64,000 nucleotides of DNA from an uncultured bacterium. GTDB taxonomy: Bacteria; Planctomycetota; GCA-002687715. Shown in pieces: positions 7,611 through 16,656 of the stretch (position 1 is the stretch's first letter; the number at the start of each line of letters is the position of its first letter). The stretch is from assembly GCA_902826835.1 (NCBI GenBank), contig CADEGH010000013.1, positions 48,914 through 112,913 on the forward strand, written 5' to 3'. Both the position numbers and the translations under genes were made by a program. The notes beneath the pieces are model-generated. The model searched no databases. It worked only from the letters and a program-made list of their open reading frames with translations, and was not told the origin of the DNA.

Positions 7611-9853
7611 CGACGGACGTATTGGCCACCCGTGAGTTCGGCGAGTCCGCGCATGAACTCCTCGTCCTGTCCGTCGCCGACTCCGATGGTGTGGACCTTC
7701 ACCTTTTTCAGGGAGTTCATCCGCTTGACTTCTTTCAGGATCTCCTTCGGGTCGATGATCCGACCGCGGTTCGGTTGGCCATCGGACATGAAGAAGATGG
7801 TGTCGAGGTCGACGCCGTAGGCCTTGTCGAAGGCTCCGCGGCCGGCGAGCTCGAAGGCCCGCTCGAGCGGGTCGAACAGGTTGGTGTTGCCGGCGGCGTC
7901 GACCGCTTCGACCCAGGCGATGGCGGCGGATTTGTTGTCCTTGTTCGCCGGCATCATGGCCTTGTTCCAGACTTCGTAGGCGTGGTTGTAGAAGATGAGA
8001 TTGAAGGTGGCGTCGTCGGGAAGGGCGCGGATCGCGCGAATCAATTCTTCGCGTGCGGCCTGCATGCGCGTCTTGCCTTCCTTACCGGCATCGTTGGCGG
8101 TCATGCTGCCGCTCCGGTCGAGGACGTACATGATCCGCAGGCTCTTCGTTTCGATGCCGTAGAAGCCGGTGCCGCCCTTCTTCGCGGCGTCCGCCACCGC
8201 CGCGGTCGGCGGGCCACTGGGCTTCCAAGTCTTCTTCGCGCCATTCCACCAGGCGCGCCACTTGGCGTAGTCGGTCCCGTGGTTTTCGCCAGTGAGCGCG
8301 TTCAGGGAGGTTTGTCCGGCCGCGACGACCTCGGCCTCACCGTCTTGGAGGAGGCGGAGGAGCGGCTCGATGGCAGCCCCGTCCCGAATATTGCCGAGGC
8401 CTGCGGCGATCGCGAGCTTCAGGTCTTTGTCCTTCGCGAGGTCCAGGCACTTCTGCAGGAGGGGGGCCACCTCCGGTGAGCCTTGGAGGGCTAGACCTTT
8501 CACCGCGGCGAGGCGGAGAGTCTTGCGCTCGTCGTCGGTGTAGGGCTCCTTCGTGTGGGGGTTGGAGAGCGGATCGAAGCCGGCAAAACGGGCTGCCAAG
8601 GTGCGGACCGATCCGTCGCGCACGCCCCCAAACGCCCGCAGGTAGGCGGCGCGACGGGCGATGTCTTTTTCGGCGCGGAACGGACGGTGGAACAGATCGG
8701 CGAGGAGCCGGCCCCGAGCCCGCTCCTCCGACTTGGAGAGCGCTTCGGCGACCGCTTCGCGGCGTGCGTGGTCGAGGGGGTCATCCGCCGGGGGCAGCGC
8801 TTTGGGCTCGGTCCCGGGCATCCGCGGGCCGATCCCGAGGCTCTCCACCAAACAACGCGCACCGGCGAGGAGGCCCGTGTCCTTCACCGCGAGAATCGCG
8901 CTGGCCTGTTTCAGCGGGCTTTCGTCCGCGAGCTCGGTGAGGACCGCCTTCGCGCGTTCCCCCTCCTTGGTCCACCACTCCTTCCAGATCGTCGCGTTGT
9001 CGTGGAAGTTCTTGCCCGAGAGCTCGACGAGCGCGAGTTCGGCTTCCTCGGCGGCGCGCCCGCTGCTTTTGTCCAAGAGTTCGATGATCGCGGGCACGGC
9101 GTCCAGGTTGGTGGCTTTGGCGAGGCCGCCGAGGGCGGCCACTTGCACCGTCCAGGTGTCGTCGGCGAGCGCCTTCTCGAGGATCGGCCAAGCTCGCGGC
9201 GAACGCTTCAGGGCGAGCCCCTCCACCGCGGCCGTGCGAATTTCCGCGCCCGTGGAGCTCGAAGCGAGACCGGCCAGCGCGTCGAAGGCTTCAGGGGCGG
9301 CGGCGGAGATCAGAATCTCGATCAGGCCGAGTTGCTCCTCGATCCGCTTGCTCTTCTCGATCCTGGATGCAAAGCCGAGCAGCGTCGTAGCGCGGGACTC
9401 GGCGGGAAGGCGGTCAAGGAGACGCGAGGCTCCACTGCGGAGGAGCGATTGGCGATCCTCGAACTTGTCCTGCTGATCGCTGAGCTCGGCGAGTTCCTTT
9501 TGCAGGGCCTCGTGTTTCTTGATGGCGCCGGTCGCCGAACCGGCGGAAACCGGCCGACCCTTGGCGCCTTGCTCGTCGATCTGCTTCCAAAGCTCCCGGG
9601 TTTCCTTGCCCTTGGTTTCGATCCGCTCTCGAAGCTTGGAGAGGTCTTTTTCCAGCTTGGTAAGGGCGTCCAGGAAGTCGTCGACGGCCCGCGGGTCGGC
9701 CGTGGCCACGAGACCGTCGACCGCTGTTTCGACTTTGCCGTTCTTGCGCAGTTCGTCTTGAAACGCGCGGCGAGCCCCGTGGAGGTCTTGGGCGAAGAGA
9801 CCGGAGGCACCCAGGGACAGGAAGAGCCCGAGCGATACGGGAAAAAGTCGCAT
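7607..9853 (-). CDS. Secreted HEAT-repeat protein with von Willebrand factor A domain
   Basis: A 748-residue protein with a signal peptide (start ATG 9853; cleavage near FAQD). It continues with a coiled-coil-like stretch rich in Lys and Glu, several HEAT/PBS-lyase-like helical repeats in the middle, and a C-terminal VWA domain. The metal site is LDRSGSMTANDAG (DxSxS), with a later FFMSDGQPNRG strand. Such proteins usually serve as adhesion or assembly scaffolds in the periplasm; the partner is unknown. It is the first gene of a minus-strand chain of six genes joined by 4- to 7-base overlaps. A second HEAT protein lies at 56205. Confidence 0.82.
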   Translation of the reverse strand: MRLFPVSLGLFLSLGASGLFAQDLHGARRAFQDELRKNGKVETAVDGLVATADPRAVDDFLDALTKLEKDLSKLRERIETKGKETRELWKQIDEQGAKGRPVSAGSATGAIKKHEALQKELAELSDQQDKFEDRQSLLRSGASRLLDRLPAESRATTLLGFASRIEKSKRIEEQLGLIEILISAAAPEAFDALAGLASSSTGAEIRTAAVEGLALKRSPRAWPILEKALADDTWTVQVAALGGLAKATNLDAVPAIIELLDKSSGRAAEEAELALVELSGKNFHDNATIWKEWWTKEGERAKAVLTELADESPLKQASAILAVKDTGLLAGARCLVESLGIGPRMPGTEPKALPPADDPLDHARREAVAEALSKSEERARGRLLADLFHRPFRAEKDIARRAAYLRAFGGVRDGSVRTLAARFAGFDPLSNPHTKEPYTDDERKTLRLAAVKGLALQGSPEVAPLLQKCLDLAKDKDLKLAIAAGLGNIRDGAAIEPLLRLLQDGEAEVVAAGQTSLNALTGENHGTDYAKWRAWWNGAKKTWKPSGPPTAAVADAAKKGGTGFYGIETKSLRIMYVLDRSGSMTANDAGKEGKTRMQAAREELIRAIRALPDDATFNLIFYNHAYEVWNKAMMPANKDNKSAAIAWVEAVDAAGNTNLFDPLERAFELAGRGAFDKAYGVDLDTIFFMSDGQPNRGRIIDPKEILKEVKRMNSLKKVKVHTIGVGDGQDEEFMRGLAELTGGQYVRR

Positions 9854-9908
9854 ACGAGACCTCGGAGCACCGGAGGGGGTGAGGACCGAGGTTACCATTT
9901 CGACCTCT

Positions 9909-10421
9909 ATGACCGAGAGTCCGACTTTACGACCGCGGCGGTCCCCGCGACGGGACAGTTCCCCCCGCCGGTCGTGGCTGGCGACCTTTCTTCTGCTCAA
10001 CCTGCTCCCGCTCGGAGCGCTCGGGGTGACTGGGGTCCTTTGGGCGCAGGGCAAGATTCAGCTCCGCGAACTCCCAAAGGGCCTCACCTCGAACCTCATC
10101 GGATTTGGCGTGGGGGTCACCGCCCTCGCGCTGGTGGCTTCGCTCAGTCTGCCCGTCGCTCACCGCTCCACGAAGGCGCTCGAGCGGGCGTGGCGCGAGG
10201 GCTTTCAGGTCTTGTCGGGAAAGCTCCTGGGATCGCGGGTCGGCTGTTTTCTGCGGATCCCCTTCGTGGCGTTGGGATGGATCTTGGCCTGGCTTTCCCG
10301 CGCGGTGCTCATTGGGCTGTCGTTTGCGCTCATCGCGGTTTGCATCGTCTTCCTGGTCCGTGTGTTTGTGCCTGATTTCGCGGAGCCGCTGGCCAGCCGC
10401 CTTCTTGCGATCGGGCGGTGA
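9909..10421 (+). CDS. Hypothetical membrane protein
   Basis: A 170-residue protein with a basic N-terminus and three to four hydrophobic segments (about residues 23-45, 60-80 and 115-155). No family is recognised. ATG 9909 is preferred. A GTG at 9879 would add ten residues, but the purine-rich stretch at 9871-9886 fits better as a ribosome-binding region for the ATG. Only 55 bp separate it from the divergent VWA gene. Its TGA abuts the stop of the next, convergent gene as TGATCA. Confidence 0.6.
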   Translation: MTESPTLRPRRSPRRDSSPRRSWLATFLLLNLLPLGALGVTGVLWAQGKIQLRELPKGLTSNLIGFGVGVTALALVASLSLPVAHRSTKALERAWREGFQVLSGKLLGSRVGCFLRIPFVALGWILAWLSRAVLIGLSFALIAVCIVFLVRVFVPDFAEPLASRLLAIGR

Positions 10422-10976
10422 TCAGCGCTCGCCGACGCGTCGCTTCGCCTGATAAACCATGCGCGCGGCCCCCACCAGGGGTTCGGTTTCGATGCTGTAA
10501 ATCGTCGGCCGGATTCCCCCCTCGAACGCGACGCGACACCGGGCGAGTCGGCTCTTTTTGTCGGTGCCCACGAATTCCAGGACTACGCTGTACACCCGCA
10601 GGGAGGCGATGCGGCGGGCGACGACGCGGTCCTCACCGAGATAAGTCGTGTCCAGAAGGTAGACCCGCTTCAGGTCACACTCGAGGGCGTCGCCAAAGAC
10701 GCCGGTGGGCCCACGGCCGGACAATCGGTGGGTTTGCTCCGCTTCTTCGCTCACGAGCCGACTCAGGGTGAGGTGGTCCTTGGCGATGTAGCTCGCGAGG
10801 TAGCGCTCGAGGGTGGTCAGGTCCCGGTCGGTGCTGTTGCGGCGTTGGCGGAGGACATAGAGCCCGTCGAAGAGTCCGTAAATCGCAACGACGAGGGCGA
10901 CCGCTACCCAGTAGCCCCGGGGGAAAAATCGGCGCCGCGGAATCTGCGCAGTGTGGCTCAGAGGTGGTGGCGGCAT
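10422..10976 (-). CDS. Hypothetical single-pass membrane protein
   Basis: A 184-residue protein with one transmembrane segment near residues 22-42 (WVAVALVVAIYGLFDGLYVL) followed by a soluble domain. That domain contains a helix (about 50-75) and a beta-rich part with a central YLLDTTYLGEDRVVARR stretch. No family is recognised. ATG 10976 is chosen because the hydrophobic anchor follows directly. It diverges from the PLP-dehydratase gene across 66 bp and converges on the preceding membrane protein with fused stops. Confidence 0.55.
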   Translation of the reverse strand: MPPPPLSHTAQIPRRRFFPRGYWVAVALVVAIYGLFDGLYVLRQRRNSTDRDLTTLERYLASYIAKDHLTLSRLVSEEAEQTHRLSGRGPTGVFGDALECDLKRVYLLDTTYLGEDRVVARRIASLRVYSVVLEFVGTDKKSRLARCRVAFEGGIRPTIYSIETEPLVGAARMVYQAKRRVGER

Positions 10977-11042
10977 AGTGAAGGAGGCTATTCGACGCGA
11001 CCTCGTCCCTATTCTGCCCGAAGGTATCCTCTGAAACCACCT

Positions 11043-12011
11043 ATGGTTACGCACACGGAAATTCTGTCCGCGGCCGAAGCTCTGCGCGGCCGGATCGTCC
11101 GCACCCCGCTGCTTGCGGCTGGCCCCTGGGCGGACGAACTCGGATTCGAACTGTGGCTCAAACTCGAAAACCTCCAGCGCGGGGGGGCGTTCAAACTGCG
11201 GGGCGCGACCTTCGCCCTCCTCCAGAACCTGGATCGGGCCCGACGGCACGGGGTTGTGACCGGTTCGAGCGGCAATCACGGAACCGCGGTGGCGCTGGCG
11301 TCTCGGGAACTCGGCATCGGGGCCACCGTCGTTATGCCGACCGACGCCCCGACCGTGAAGCGGGAAGCGGTCGAGCGGGCCGGGGGACGAGTCATTGCGT
11401 TTGGCCGGACCTCGGACGAACGTTTGGGCCACGCCGCGTACCTCGCCGAATCACAAGGCTTACTGATGATTCCCCCCTACGACCATGAGGATGTGGTGCG
11501 GGGACAGGGCACCGTCGGCGTCGAGGTGCTCCAGGATCTTCCGGAGGTGGACGCGGTCTTGGTTCCGTGCGGCGGAGGAGGACTACTCTCCGGGATCGCC
11601 ACTTATTTGGCATCGGCTCGTCCCCAGGTGAGCGTGTTCGGAGTCGAAGCCGAAGCAGCGAACGACACTTGGCAGTCGCTGCGCCAAGGCGCGCGGGTGA
11701 AGATATCCCTGCCCGACACCGCGGCCGACGGCATGCGCAACCTGACCCCCGGATCCGTCACCTTTCCATTGGTGCAGCGCGCAGTGAAAGACGTCCTCCT
11801 CGTCTCCGAACTCGGGATCCGTGCCGCGGTTCGTCGCTGCCTCTTCGAGATGAAGACCCTCGCCGAACCGACCGGCGCCACCTCCGTGGCCGCCGCCTGG
11901 ACTCATCGGGACCTCTTCCGGGGTAGGAAGGTGGTGGCCGTCGTGAGTGGCGGCAACGTTGATCCCGCGTGGATCGCGGCCTTGGCCGCGGAGGGGGTCA
12001 GAGCTGGGTGA
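11043..12011 (+). CDS. PLP-dependent threonine/serine dehydratase-like enzyme
   Basis: A 322-residue fold-type II PLP enzyme. The Schiff-base lysine is K51 in GGAFKLRGA, the substrate loop is SSGNHG (75-80), and the phosphate-binding glycine loop is PCGGGGLLSG. There is no C-terminal ACT domain and the length is short, so it resembles catabolic threonine dehydratase, hydroxyaspartate dehydratase or serine racemase rather than biosynthetic IlvA. It would deaminate a hydroxy-amino acid to a keto acid in the cytoplasm. Its last 14 bases overlap the convergent secreted-protein gene. Confidence 0.85.
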   Translation: MVTHTEILSAAEALRGRIVRTPLLAAGPWADELGFELWLKLENLQRGGAFKLRGATFALLQNLDRARRHGVVTGSSGNHGTAVALASRELGIGATVVMPTDAPTVKREAVERAGGRVIAFGRTSDERLGHAAYLAESQGLLMIPPYDHEDVVRGQGTVGVEVLQDLPEVDAVLVPCGGGGLLSGIATYLASARPQVSVFGVEAEAANDTWQSLRQGARVKISLPDTAADGMRNLTPGSVTFPLVQRAVKDVLLVSELGIRAAVRRCLFEMKTLAEPTGATSVAAAWTHRDLFRGRKVVAVVSGGNVDPAWIAALAAEGVRAG

Positions 12012-13077
12012 TCGGTCGGCCGGCGGCGTTGAGGAGCCAGGAGACACGACGAGTGACGAGATCGAGCTGGCCGGGCGTGAAAATCTGATAGGGCGCGTGC
12101 ACCGCCGTCGAGAAGTTCATCAGATTGGGAGCGGCGCTGAGATTGATCGGGAAGCCCGCGCCCAGATTGGCGCCCGGGCTCAGTCCCACGAGGGCGTCGG
12201 TGCAGGTCAAGGCCCCATAGTCGAAGGTGATTTGCGCCGCGCTCAGCGTGATCTTGAAGGTGTTGGCCCCGGCATTGGGATACTCGGGCACATTCGACCA
12301 GCAGATTTCGAAGGTCGGGGCCGCGGCGCGGAAGGAAACCGTGCCGCCACTATTCGGACTGAAGTCGTCCCAGAGGACCGAAATGCGGGGGCTTCCCGAA
12401 AGGAATCCGCCGACGGTTTCCTGGAACGAGGTGTCGGGCTGAAGAAAAGTCACAAAGCCGTTCGAACCTACGAAGGCCTGGGTGTGCATCGTGCCGTAGA
12501 AGTTGAAGCCGCCGGTCAAGGCGACCTGGGCAGTGGCGTCGTCGCCAAGGGATAGGGCGGTGGCGCCCATCCCACAGGTGGCGTTGCCGGTTTGGAGATT
12601 GGGATCCGGGATGAAGGTCACGAGATGCGTTTGGGAGACAAAGTAGCCGTCCGGGGAGCTCGGGGTGCCGTGGGCAGTGGCGAAGTAGTAAGCGGCACCG
12701 TTCAATGAAGTCGGAACCGGGGCCGACCACACCAAGCGCCCCGTCGCGTCGGTGAAGAAAACACCCGAGAAGGGGTCCGCCGGGTTGAAGGCGTTGACGA
12801 GAAAAATCAGGTTTTGGGGGCCGATGTCGACCGAGTTGCTGGCCGTGGTTTGCCAGCCGACGTTTCCGTTGGCGCTCGCGATCCACATCGCCGGGGCCAC
12901 GGCGGAGGAGGTACGGTAGTCATTCAGCACCGAGCCGCCCACCGCGGCCGAACTGGGCACGTAGGAAGCGGCAAGGTCGCCTACCCCGTTGATCGTGTAG
13001 TTACGCTGAGTGTTGCCGGCCTGCTGAGCCGCGAGGGTGGCGACAAGGGCTAATGAAGTGACCGTGATTCGAAGCAT
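11998..13077 (-). CDS. Secreted protein with nidogen-like beta domain
   Basis: A 359-residue exported protein; start ATG 13077 is followed by a signal peptide ending near TLAAQ. The C-terminal half has GFNFYGTMHTQAFVGSNGFV, then VLWDDFSPNSGG, an arrangement like the nidogen-type domain in the proteins at 105, 16657 and 29232: a YG, then a strand ending in SNG, then a W-D-D-F/L turn. It lacks the NYxWxxF terminus of the others. It probably belongs to the same exported family and may act at the cell surface, but the function is unknown. Confidence 0.68.
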   Translation of the reverse strand: MLRITVTSLALVATLAAQQAGNTQRNYTINGVGDLAASYVPSSAAVGGSVLNDYRTSSAVAPAMWIASANGNVGWQTTASNSVDIGPQNLIFLVNAFNPADPFSGVFFTDATGRLVWSAPVPTSLNGAAYYFATAHGTPSSPDGYFVSQTHLVTFIPDPNLQTGNATCGMGATALSLGDDATAQVALTGGFNFYGTMHTQAFVGSNGFVTFLQPDTSFQETVGGFLSGSPRISVLWDDFSPNSGGTVSFRAAAPTFEICWSNVPEYPNAGANTFKITLSAAQITFDYGALTCTDALVGLSPGANLGAGFPINLSAAPNLMNFSTAVHAPYQIFTPGQLDLVTRRVSWLLNAAGRPITQL

Positions 13078-13103
13078 GGAGCGTGGTCTTTCGAGGTTCG
13101 GCG

Positions 13104-14255
13104 TCAAGTCGAGCCGGGATCAGGCTCGCACGACTTCCATAGAAAACGCGAGGCCGGGCTTCCTATCGACCGGCCCAGGGCTGCTTCCGATGGTAACGGA
13201 TCGCAGTGGACAAAAATCGCGGCAATCGGCCACTCGGGCACTCGATCAGCGCTTCCCGGGACCATCTCAAATCGACCTTCGCGCGCACCATAGAGACCTA
13301 CGTCAGCCCCATTGTCCAAGACCAGGGCTTCGCGGAATCGCGCCTCCGCCAACGCGCTCGCCAGTTCGCGGATGAAGACCCCCTTCCGGTTGCTCGCACC
13401 ACTCAGGAAGAGCTCAGCGATTGCCCCGGCTTCCGACGCCACCAGGAGGTGGTGGGGGTAGATGCCGGGGCGTAGACGGACGCGGACGTGGTCGGCTTCG
13501 AAGTGGTAGTCCCCCGGTGCTTCCGGCCGTTCGGTGGACTGGTATCCCTTCTCTTGGAAGGCGGCTTCGAGGGGGGAGCGCGGCTCGGTTCCGATCGGGA
13601 TTGCGATGACGAGTCCGTCGATGGCGTCCGAGTAAGCCAGGGGGTTTCCGAGGAGGTGGCGAACCCCAAAGTGGTACGCACCCCCCTCCTGCGAATGCAG
13701 ATAGGGAAGCAAGAAGAGGTGCCTCGGATCTGGCCAGGATGAACTCGCGAGGGGAACTTCGGCGCCGCTTTGGAGGAGGCGGGGACCGGCCAGCGCGAGT
13801 CCGGTGGCCGCTTCGACGACCCACCATCCATCGTGGCCACCGGGGCTGCCAAGGGTCAGTCCGCCTTGTCGGGCCAGGGTGCCCGGGTTCATTCCCAGGT
13901 TGCCAAAGCCGCTGACCCAGGTCGCAGTTTGCGCGCAGGGTTCGGCGCTCCAGCGAGCCAGCAGGGATTCCTTGCCAGTCACTGCTTCGCGGAGGGCGGC
14001 GCGCACCGTCGCGGGCCTGCGATCGGCGCCAGCGATCTCGCCGGGCGGCAGGCCCTCCCCCCAGCGATCCATGGGTCCGAGGGCCAGTTGAGACTCCGAG
14101 GTCACGATCCGGGGCGGCGAGCCAGGAGCCCACGGCAGGAGATAGGCCTGGATGGGGTCCTTGGTCTGTTCGGGCGTCGCGCGAGTCTTCACTCGGAGCC
14201 GTGCGAAACAGGCTTCCAGGTCCCTACGCTTGCTCTCGGCTTCCTGGCTGGTCAT
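13104..14255 (-). CDS. Hypothetical protein, weakly like phosphodiester glycosidase/DUF2233 domains
   Basis: A 383-residue protein with no clear signal peptide or membrane segment. Near the C-terminus LVLDNGADVGLYG resembles the strand-turn seen in phosphodiester glycosidase (NAGPA-like) domains, and FGNLGMNPGTLARQGG could be the matching N-terminal strand. The resemblance is weak and based on short patches. It starts 32 bp from the divergent aldo/keto reductase gene and ends 26 bp upstream of the secreted-protein gene start. Treat the function as unknown. Confidence 0.55.
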   Translation of the reverse strand: MTSQEAESKRRDLEACFARLRVKTRATPEQTKDPIQAYLLPWAPGSPPRIVTSESQLALGPMDRWGEGLPPGEIAGADRRPATVRAALREAVTGKESLLARWSAEPCAQTATWVSGFGNLGMNPGTLARQGGLTLGSPGGHDGWWVVEAATGLALAGPRLLQSGAEVPLASSSWPDPRHLFLLPYLHSQEGGAYHFGVRHLLGNPLAYSDAIDGLVIAIPIGTEPRSPLEAAFQEKGYQSTERPEAPGDYHFEADHVRVRLRPGIYPHHLLVASEAGAIAELFLSGASNRKGVFIRELASALAEARFREALVLDNGADVGLYGAREGRFEMVPGSADRVPEWPIAAIFVHCDPLPSEAALGRSIGSPASRFLWKSCEPDPGST

Positions 14256-14287
14256 GCTCGCAGCCGGTTCACTCGGGAGAGCGACTC

Positions 14288-15226
14288 ATGAAGTACAACC
14301 GCCTCGGTTCGGCCGGAATCAAAGTCAGCGAAGTCTCGTTCGGCTCGTGGCTCACCTTCGGGCCGCAGCTCGACCTCGCGCAGATCAAGGCCTGCATGAA
14401 GGTCGCCTTCGACCACGGCGTGAACTTCTTCGACAACGCCGAAGCGTACGCGGAGGGGGAGGCGGAGACGCTGATGGGCCAAGCGCTCGCAGACTACCGC
14501 AGAGAGGACCTGGTTCTCTCCACCAAGCTTTTCTGGGGCGGGAAGGGCCCGAACGACATCGGGCTGTCTTGGAAGCACCTGGTCGAGGGCACCAAGGCCT
14601 CTTTGAAGCGGCTGCGCGTCGAAGCGGTGGATCTCCTGTTTTGCCACCGACCCGATCCCAATGTCCCGATGGAAGAGGTGGTGCGCGCCATGGACGTCTT
14701 GGTCCGGCAGGGGCATGCCTACTACTGGGGGACTTCCGAGTGGTCGGCGGTCGAGATCATGGAAGCTCATCTCGTGGCTCGTGAGTTGGGCGCGATTCCT
14801 CCGGTCGTCGAACAGCCCCAGTACAACCTGTTCGTGCGGGAGCGCGTCGAAAAGGAGTACCAGCCGATCTACCGCCGCTTCGGGATGGGCACGACCATCT
14901 GGAGCCCGCTCGCCTCCGGCATCCTGAGTGGCAAGTACAACGACGGAGTGCCCAAAGGCAGTCGACTCGACCGCATCGACTGGCTGCGCGCCCGGCTGGA
15001 CGAGGCGAAAATCAAGAAAGCGCGAGCGTTCGGGGAGCTTGCCAAGGAACTCGGGGCCTCTTCCGCCGAGTTGGCCATTGCGTGGTGCCTCGCGAATCCG
15101 CACGTCAGCACCGTCATTCTTGGCGCCAGCAATCCGACTCAGTTGCGCCAAAACCTGGGGGCGGTGGAGCATCGGTCGAAACTGACTCCCGAAGTGCTCG
15201 CCCGCATCGATCGCATCATGGCTTAG
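14288..15226 (+). CDS. Aldo/keto reductase (potassium-channel beta-subunit-like)
   Basis: A 312-residue TIM-barrel NADPH oxidoreductase. The catalytic tetrad is visible as D49 and Y54 (FFDNAEAY), K80 (STK) and H120 (LLFCHRPD). The YYWGTSEW and QPQYNLFVRE segments and the VILGASNPTQLRQNL nucleotide-binding tail match the Shaker-beta/YghZ branch. It should reduce aldehydes or ketones, including toxic carbonyls; the natural substrate is not readable. ATG 14288 is chosen because the conserved YNRLGSAG opening follows it. Confidence 0.92.
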   Translation: MKYNRLGSAGIKVSEVSFGSWLTFGPQLDLAQIKACMKVAFDHGVNFFDNAEAYAEGEAETLMGQALADYRREDLVLSTKLFWGGKGPNDIGLSWKHLVEGTKASLKRLRVEAVDLLFCHRPDPNVPMEEVVRAMDVLVRQGHAYYWGTSEWSAVEIMEAHLVARELGAIPPVVEQPQYNLFVRERVEKEYQPIYRRFGMGTTIWSPLASGILSGKYNDGVPKGSRLDRIDWLRARLDEAKIKKARAFGELAKELGASSAELAIAWCLANPHVSTVILGASNPTQLRQNLGAVEHRSKLTPEVLARIDRIMA

Positions 15227-15274
15227 ACCCCCTGCTAAGTTCGAGGGCCTTGGAGCGGCATCGAGTTTCCTGCC

Positions 15275-15844
15275 ATGATCAGACTCTGCAGTTTCTGGAT
15301 CGCTTCGCTTGTGTTGGTCGGCTGCTCTTCGTCGAGTCAAGCTTGGTTCGAGGGCGTGGGCCCGGAGGGGTCGACGGCTCCGGAGGTCCGCTACACCCTG
15401 CAATCGGCGCAGGGTGTCGAGGGCGCGGTCACGGTCGAACTCACCGGCATTCGGAACGACGAACTGGACGGTCGGAATACGGACACCGCTCGGGTTCGGC
15501 TGACCGTCGACAATCGCAGCGATGCGGCGATCGAGATTCCGCTCGCCAACCTGGCGCTCGAGGACGACGAACAGCGTCGTTATCAGCGAATCGAGTCGAA
15601 TCTGCCGGCGGGTAGCTCGACCGACTTTGCGTTGGTTCCCGCGGGAGTCCGCAGTTCTCTTGAGATTCTTTTCGATGCCGGCGGCCCTCGGGTCTTGAGG
15701 ACCACGGGCTCGCTGAGCTTGATTTGGTCGTACCGATTCCGCGGAGAAGAGACTCCTCATCGCACGCGGTTTCTACCGGTGAGATACCGGGCCGCGACGG
15801 TCTATCGGACGAGCCTCTACTATGGGCCGTCTTGGTGTTGGTGA
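15275..15844 (+). CDS. Predicted lipoprotein, beta-rich
   Basis: A 189-residue protein with a lipobox LVGC (Cys17). After it comes a single beta-sandwich-like domain with alternating hydrophobic residues (VRLTVDNRSDAAIEIPLANL) and an aromatic C-terminus ending YYGPSWCW. It is probably anchored in the membrane facing the periplasm. No family is recognised. Only 3 bases separate it from the zinc-ribbon protein gene downstream, so the two are likely co-transcribed. Confidence 0.68.
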   Translation: MIRLCSFWIASLVLVGCSSSSQAWFEGVGPEGSTAPEVRYTLQSAQGVEGAVTVELTGIRNDELDGRNTDTARVRLTVDNRSDAAIEIPLANLALEDDEQRRYQRIESNLPAGSSTDFALVPAGVRSSLEILFDAGGPRVLRTTGSLSLIWSYRFRGEETPHRTRFLPVRYRAATVYRTSLYYGPSWCW

Positions 15845-15847
15845 TCC

Positions 15848-16360
15848 ATGCCTGAACTATGCTTGATCTGTCAGAAGGAAACCGCGACTTTGCCCGAAGG
15901 CGGTGGGGAGCCTCGGTTTTGCTCGCGCTGCTGGGAAACCAGACTCAAGCAGCTCTTCCGCGAGGAGGACCGCTTCCATATCCACCGCACCATGCGAACC
16001 GCGGAGGCGGAAAAGTACGTCGTCTTTCATGACGAGTTCGAGCAGGGGGACGGCCCGGTTGGCGTCGTGTTCGCGATGCTCGACCGAGGGCCTGATCACC
16101 TCGAGATCCACGCCTTCCTCACGAATCGATTCGACTGGAAAGCCACGGTTCCGTTCATCTACGAGCAAGGCGTCGAAGCCGATGTGGCCGCGATGGATGT
16201 GTTCTGCAGCATTCTGGAACACGAGCTCTCCACTTCCTGGCGGGTCTCCTCCTTTTCCATCGAAGTCAGCCTGTGTGCGGGGGATCCCCTGTACATCGAT
16301 TCCCGGGAACGTGGTTCCACCCATGAACCGGACGACGAAGACCGCCCCCTCCCACCTTGA
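15848..16360 (+). CDS. Small zinc-ribbon protein of unknown function
   Basis: A 170-residue cytoplasmic protein. The N-terminus carries two CxxC pairs (C5/C8 and C25/C28) that form a likely structural zinc ribbon, followed by an alpha/beta domain with no recognised motif. It follows the lipoprotein gene after 3 bases. The C-terminus is acidic and Pro-rich. Function unknown. Confidence 0.6.
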   Translation: MPELCLICQKETATLPEGGGEPRFCSRCWETRLKQLFREEDRFHIHRTMRTAEAEKYVVFHDEFEQGDGPVGVVFAMLDRGPDHLEIHAFLTNRFDWKATVPFIYEQGVEADVAAMDVFCSILEHELSTSWRVSSFSIEVSLCAGDPLYIDSRERGSTHEPDDEDRPLPP

Positions 16361-16426
16361 GCGGCGGCCTGCCCTCCGTAGACTGTCCTCCGTCGTCGCG
16401 CCGCCTGCCAGCGTCGCGACCTCCTT

Positions 16427-16499
16427 AGGGCAGTAGCTCAACTGGCAGAGCAGCCGATTCCAAATCGGCAGGTTGAGGGTTCGATTCCTTCCTGCCCTG
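16427..16499 (+). tRNA. tRNA-Trp (anticodon CCA)
   Basis: A complete cloverleaf can be drawn. The acceptor arm AGGGCAG pairs with CTGCCCT. The D arm is GCTC/GAGC. The anticodon stem GCCGA/TCGGC holds the loop TTCCAAA, so the anticodon is CCA. The T arm is GAGGG/CCTTC (with a G-T pair) around TTCGATT. The discriminator is G at 16499; CCA is not encoded. It reads UGG codons as tryptophan. This matters here because two in-frame UGA codons elsewhere in the window might otherwise be blamed on a UGA-reading tRNA-Trp; the anticodon is the ordinary CCA. Confidence 0.96.
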
Positions 16500-16656
16500 T
16501 TCAGGCGCGAGTGAGCTGGCCCGCGGGCCATGAATTTGTGGTTTTTTTCTTCCCCGGATCAGGTGAAGCGACGGGTTAATCTTGTGGCACGCCAGGGCCC
16601 CACCGGGCTCGGCCGGTTCCCACCCTTCTTTTTTTGCTCAGGAGTTTCCCAAAGTC

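Noticed and set aside
8555..10375. Long plus-strand frame across the VWA/HEAT gene
   Set aside because: The minus strand carries the VWA metal site and HEAT repeats; the plus frame is a low-complexity shadow.
16510..16550. Possible terminator after tRNA-Trp (TGGCC/GGCCA hairpin, then a T run)
   Set aside because: The stem is only 5 bp and the T run starts about a dozen bases after it, so the evidence is too weak for a call.
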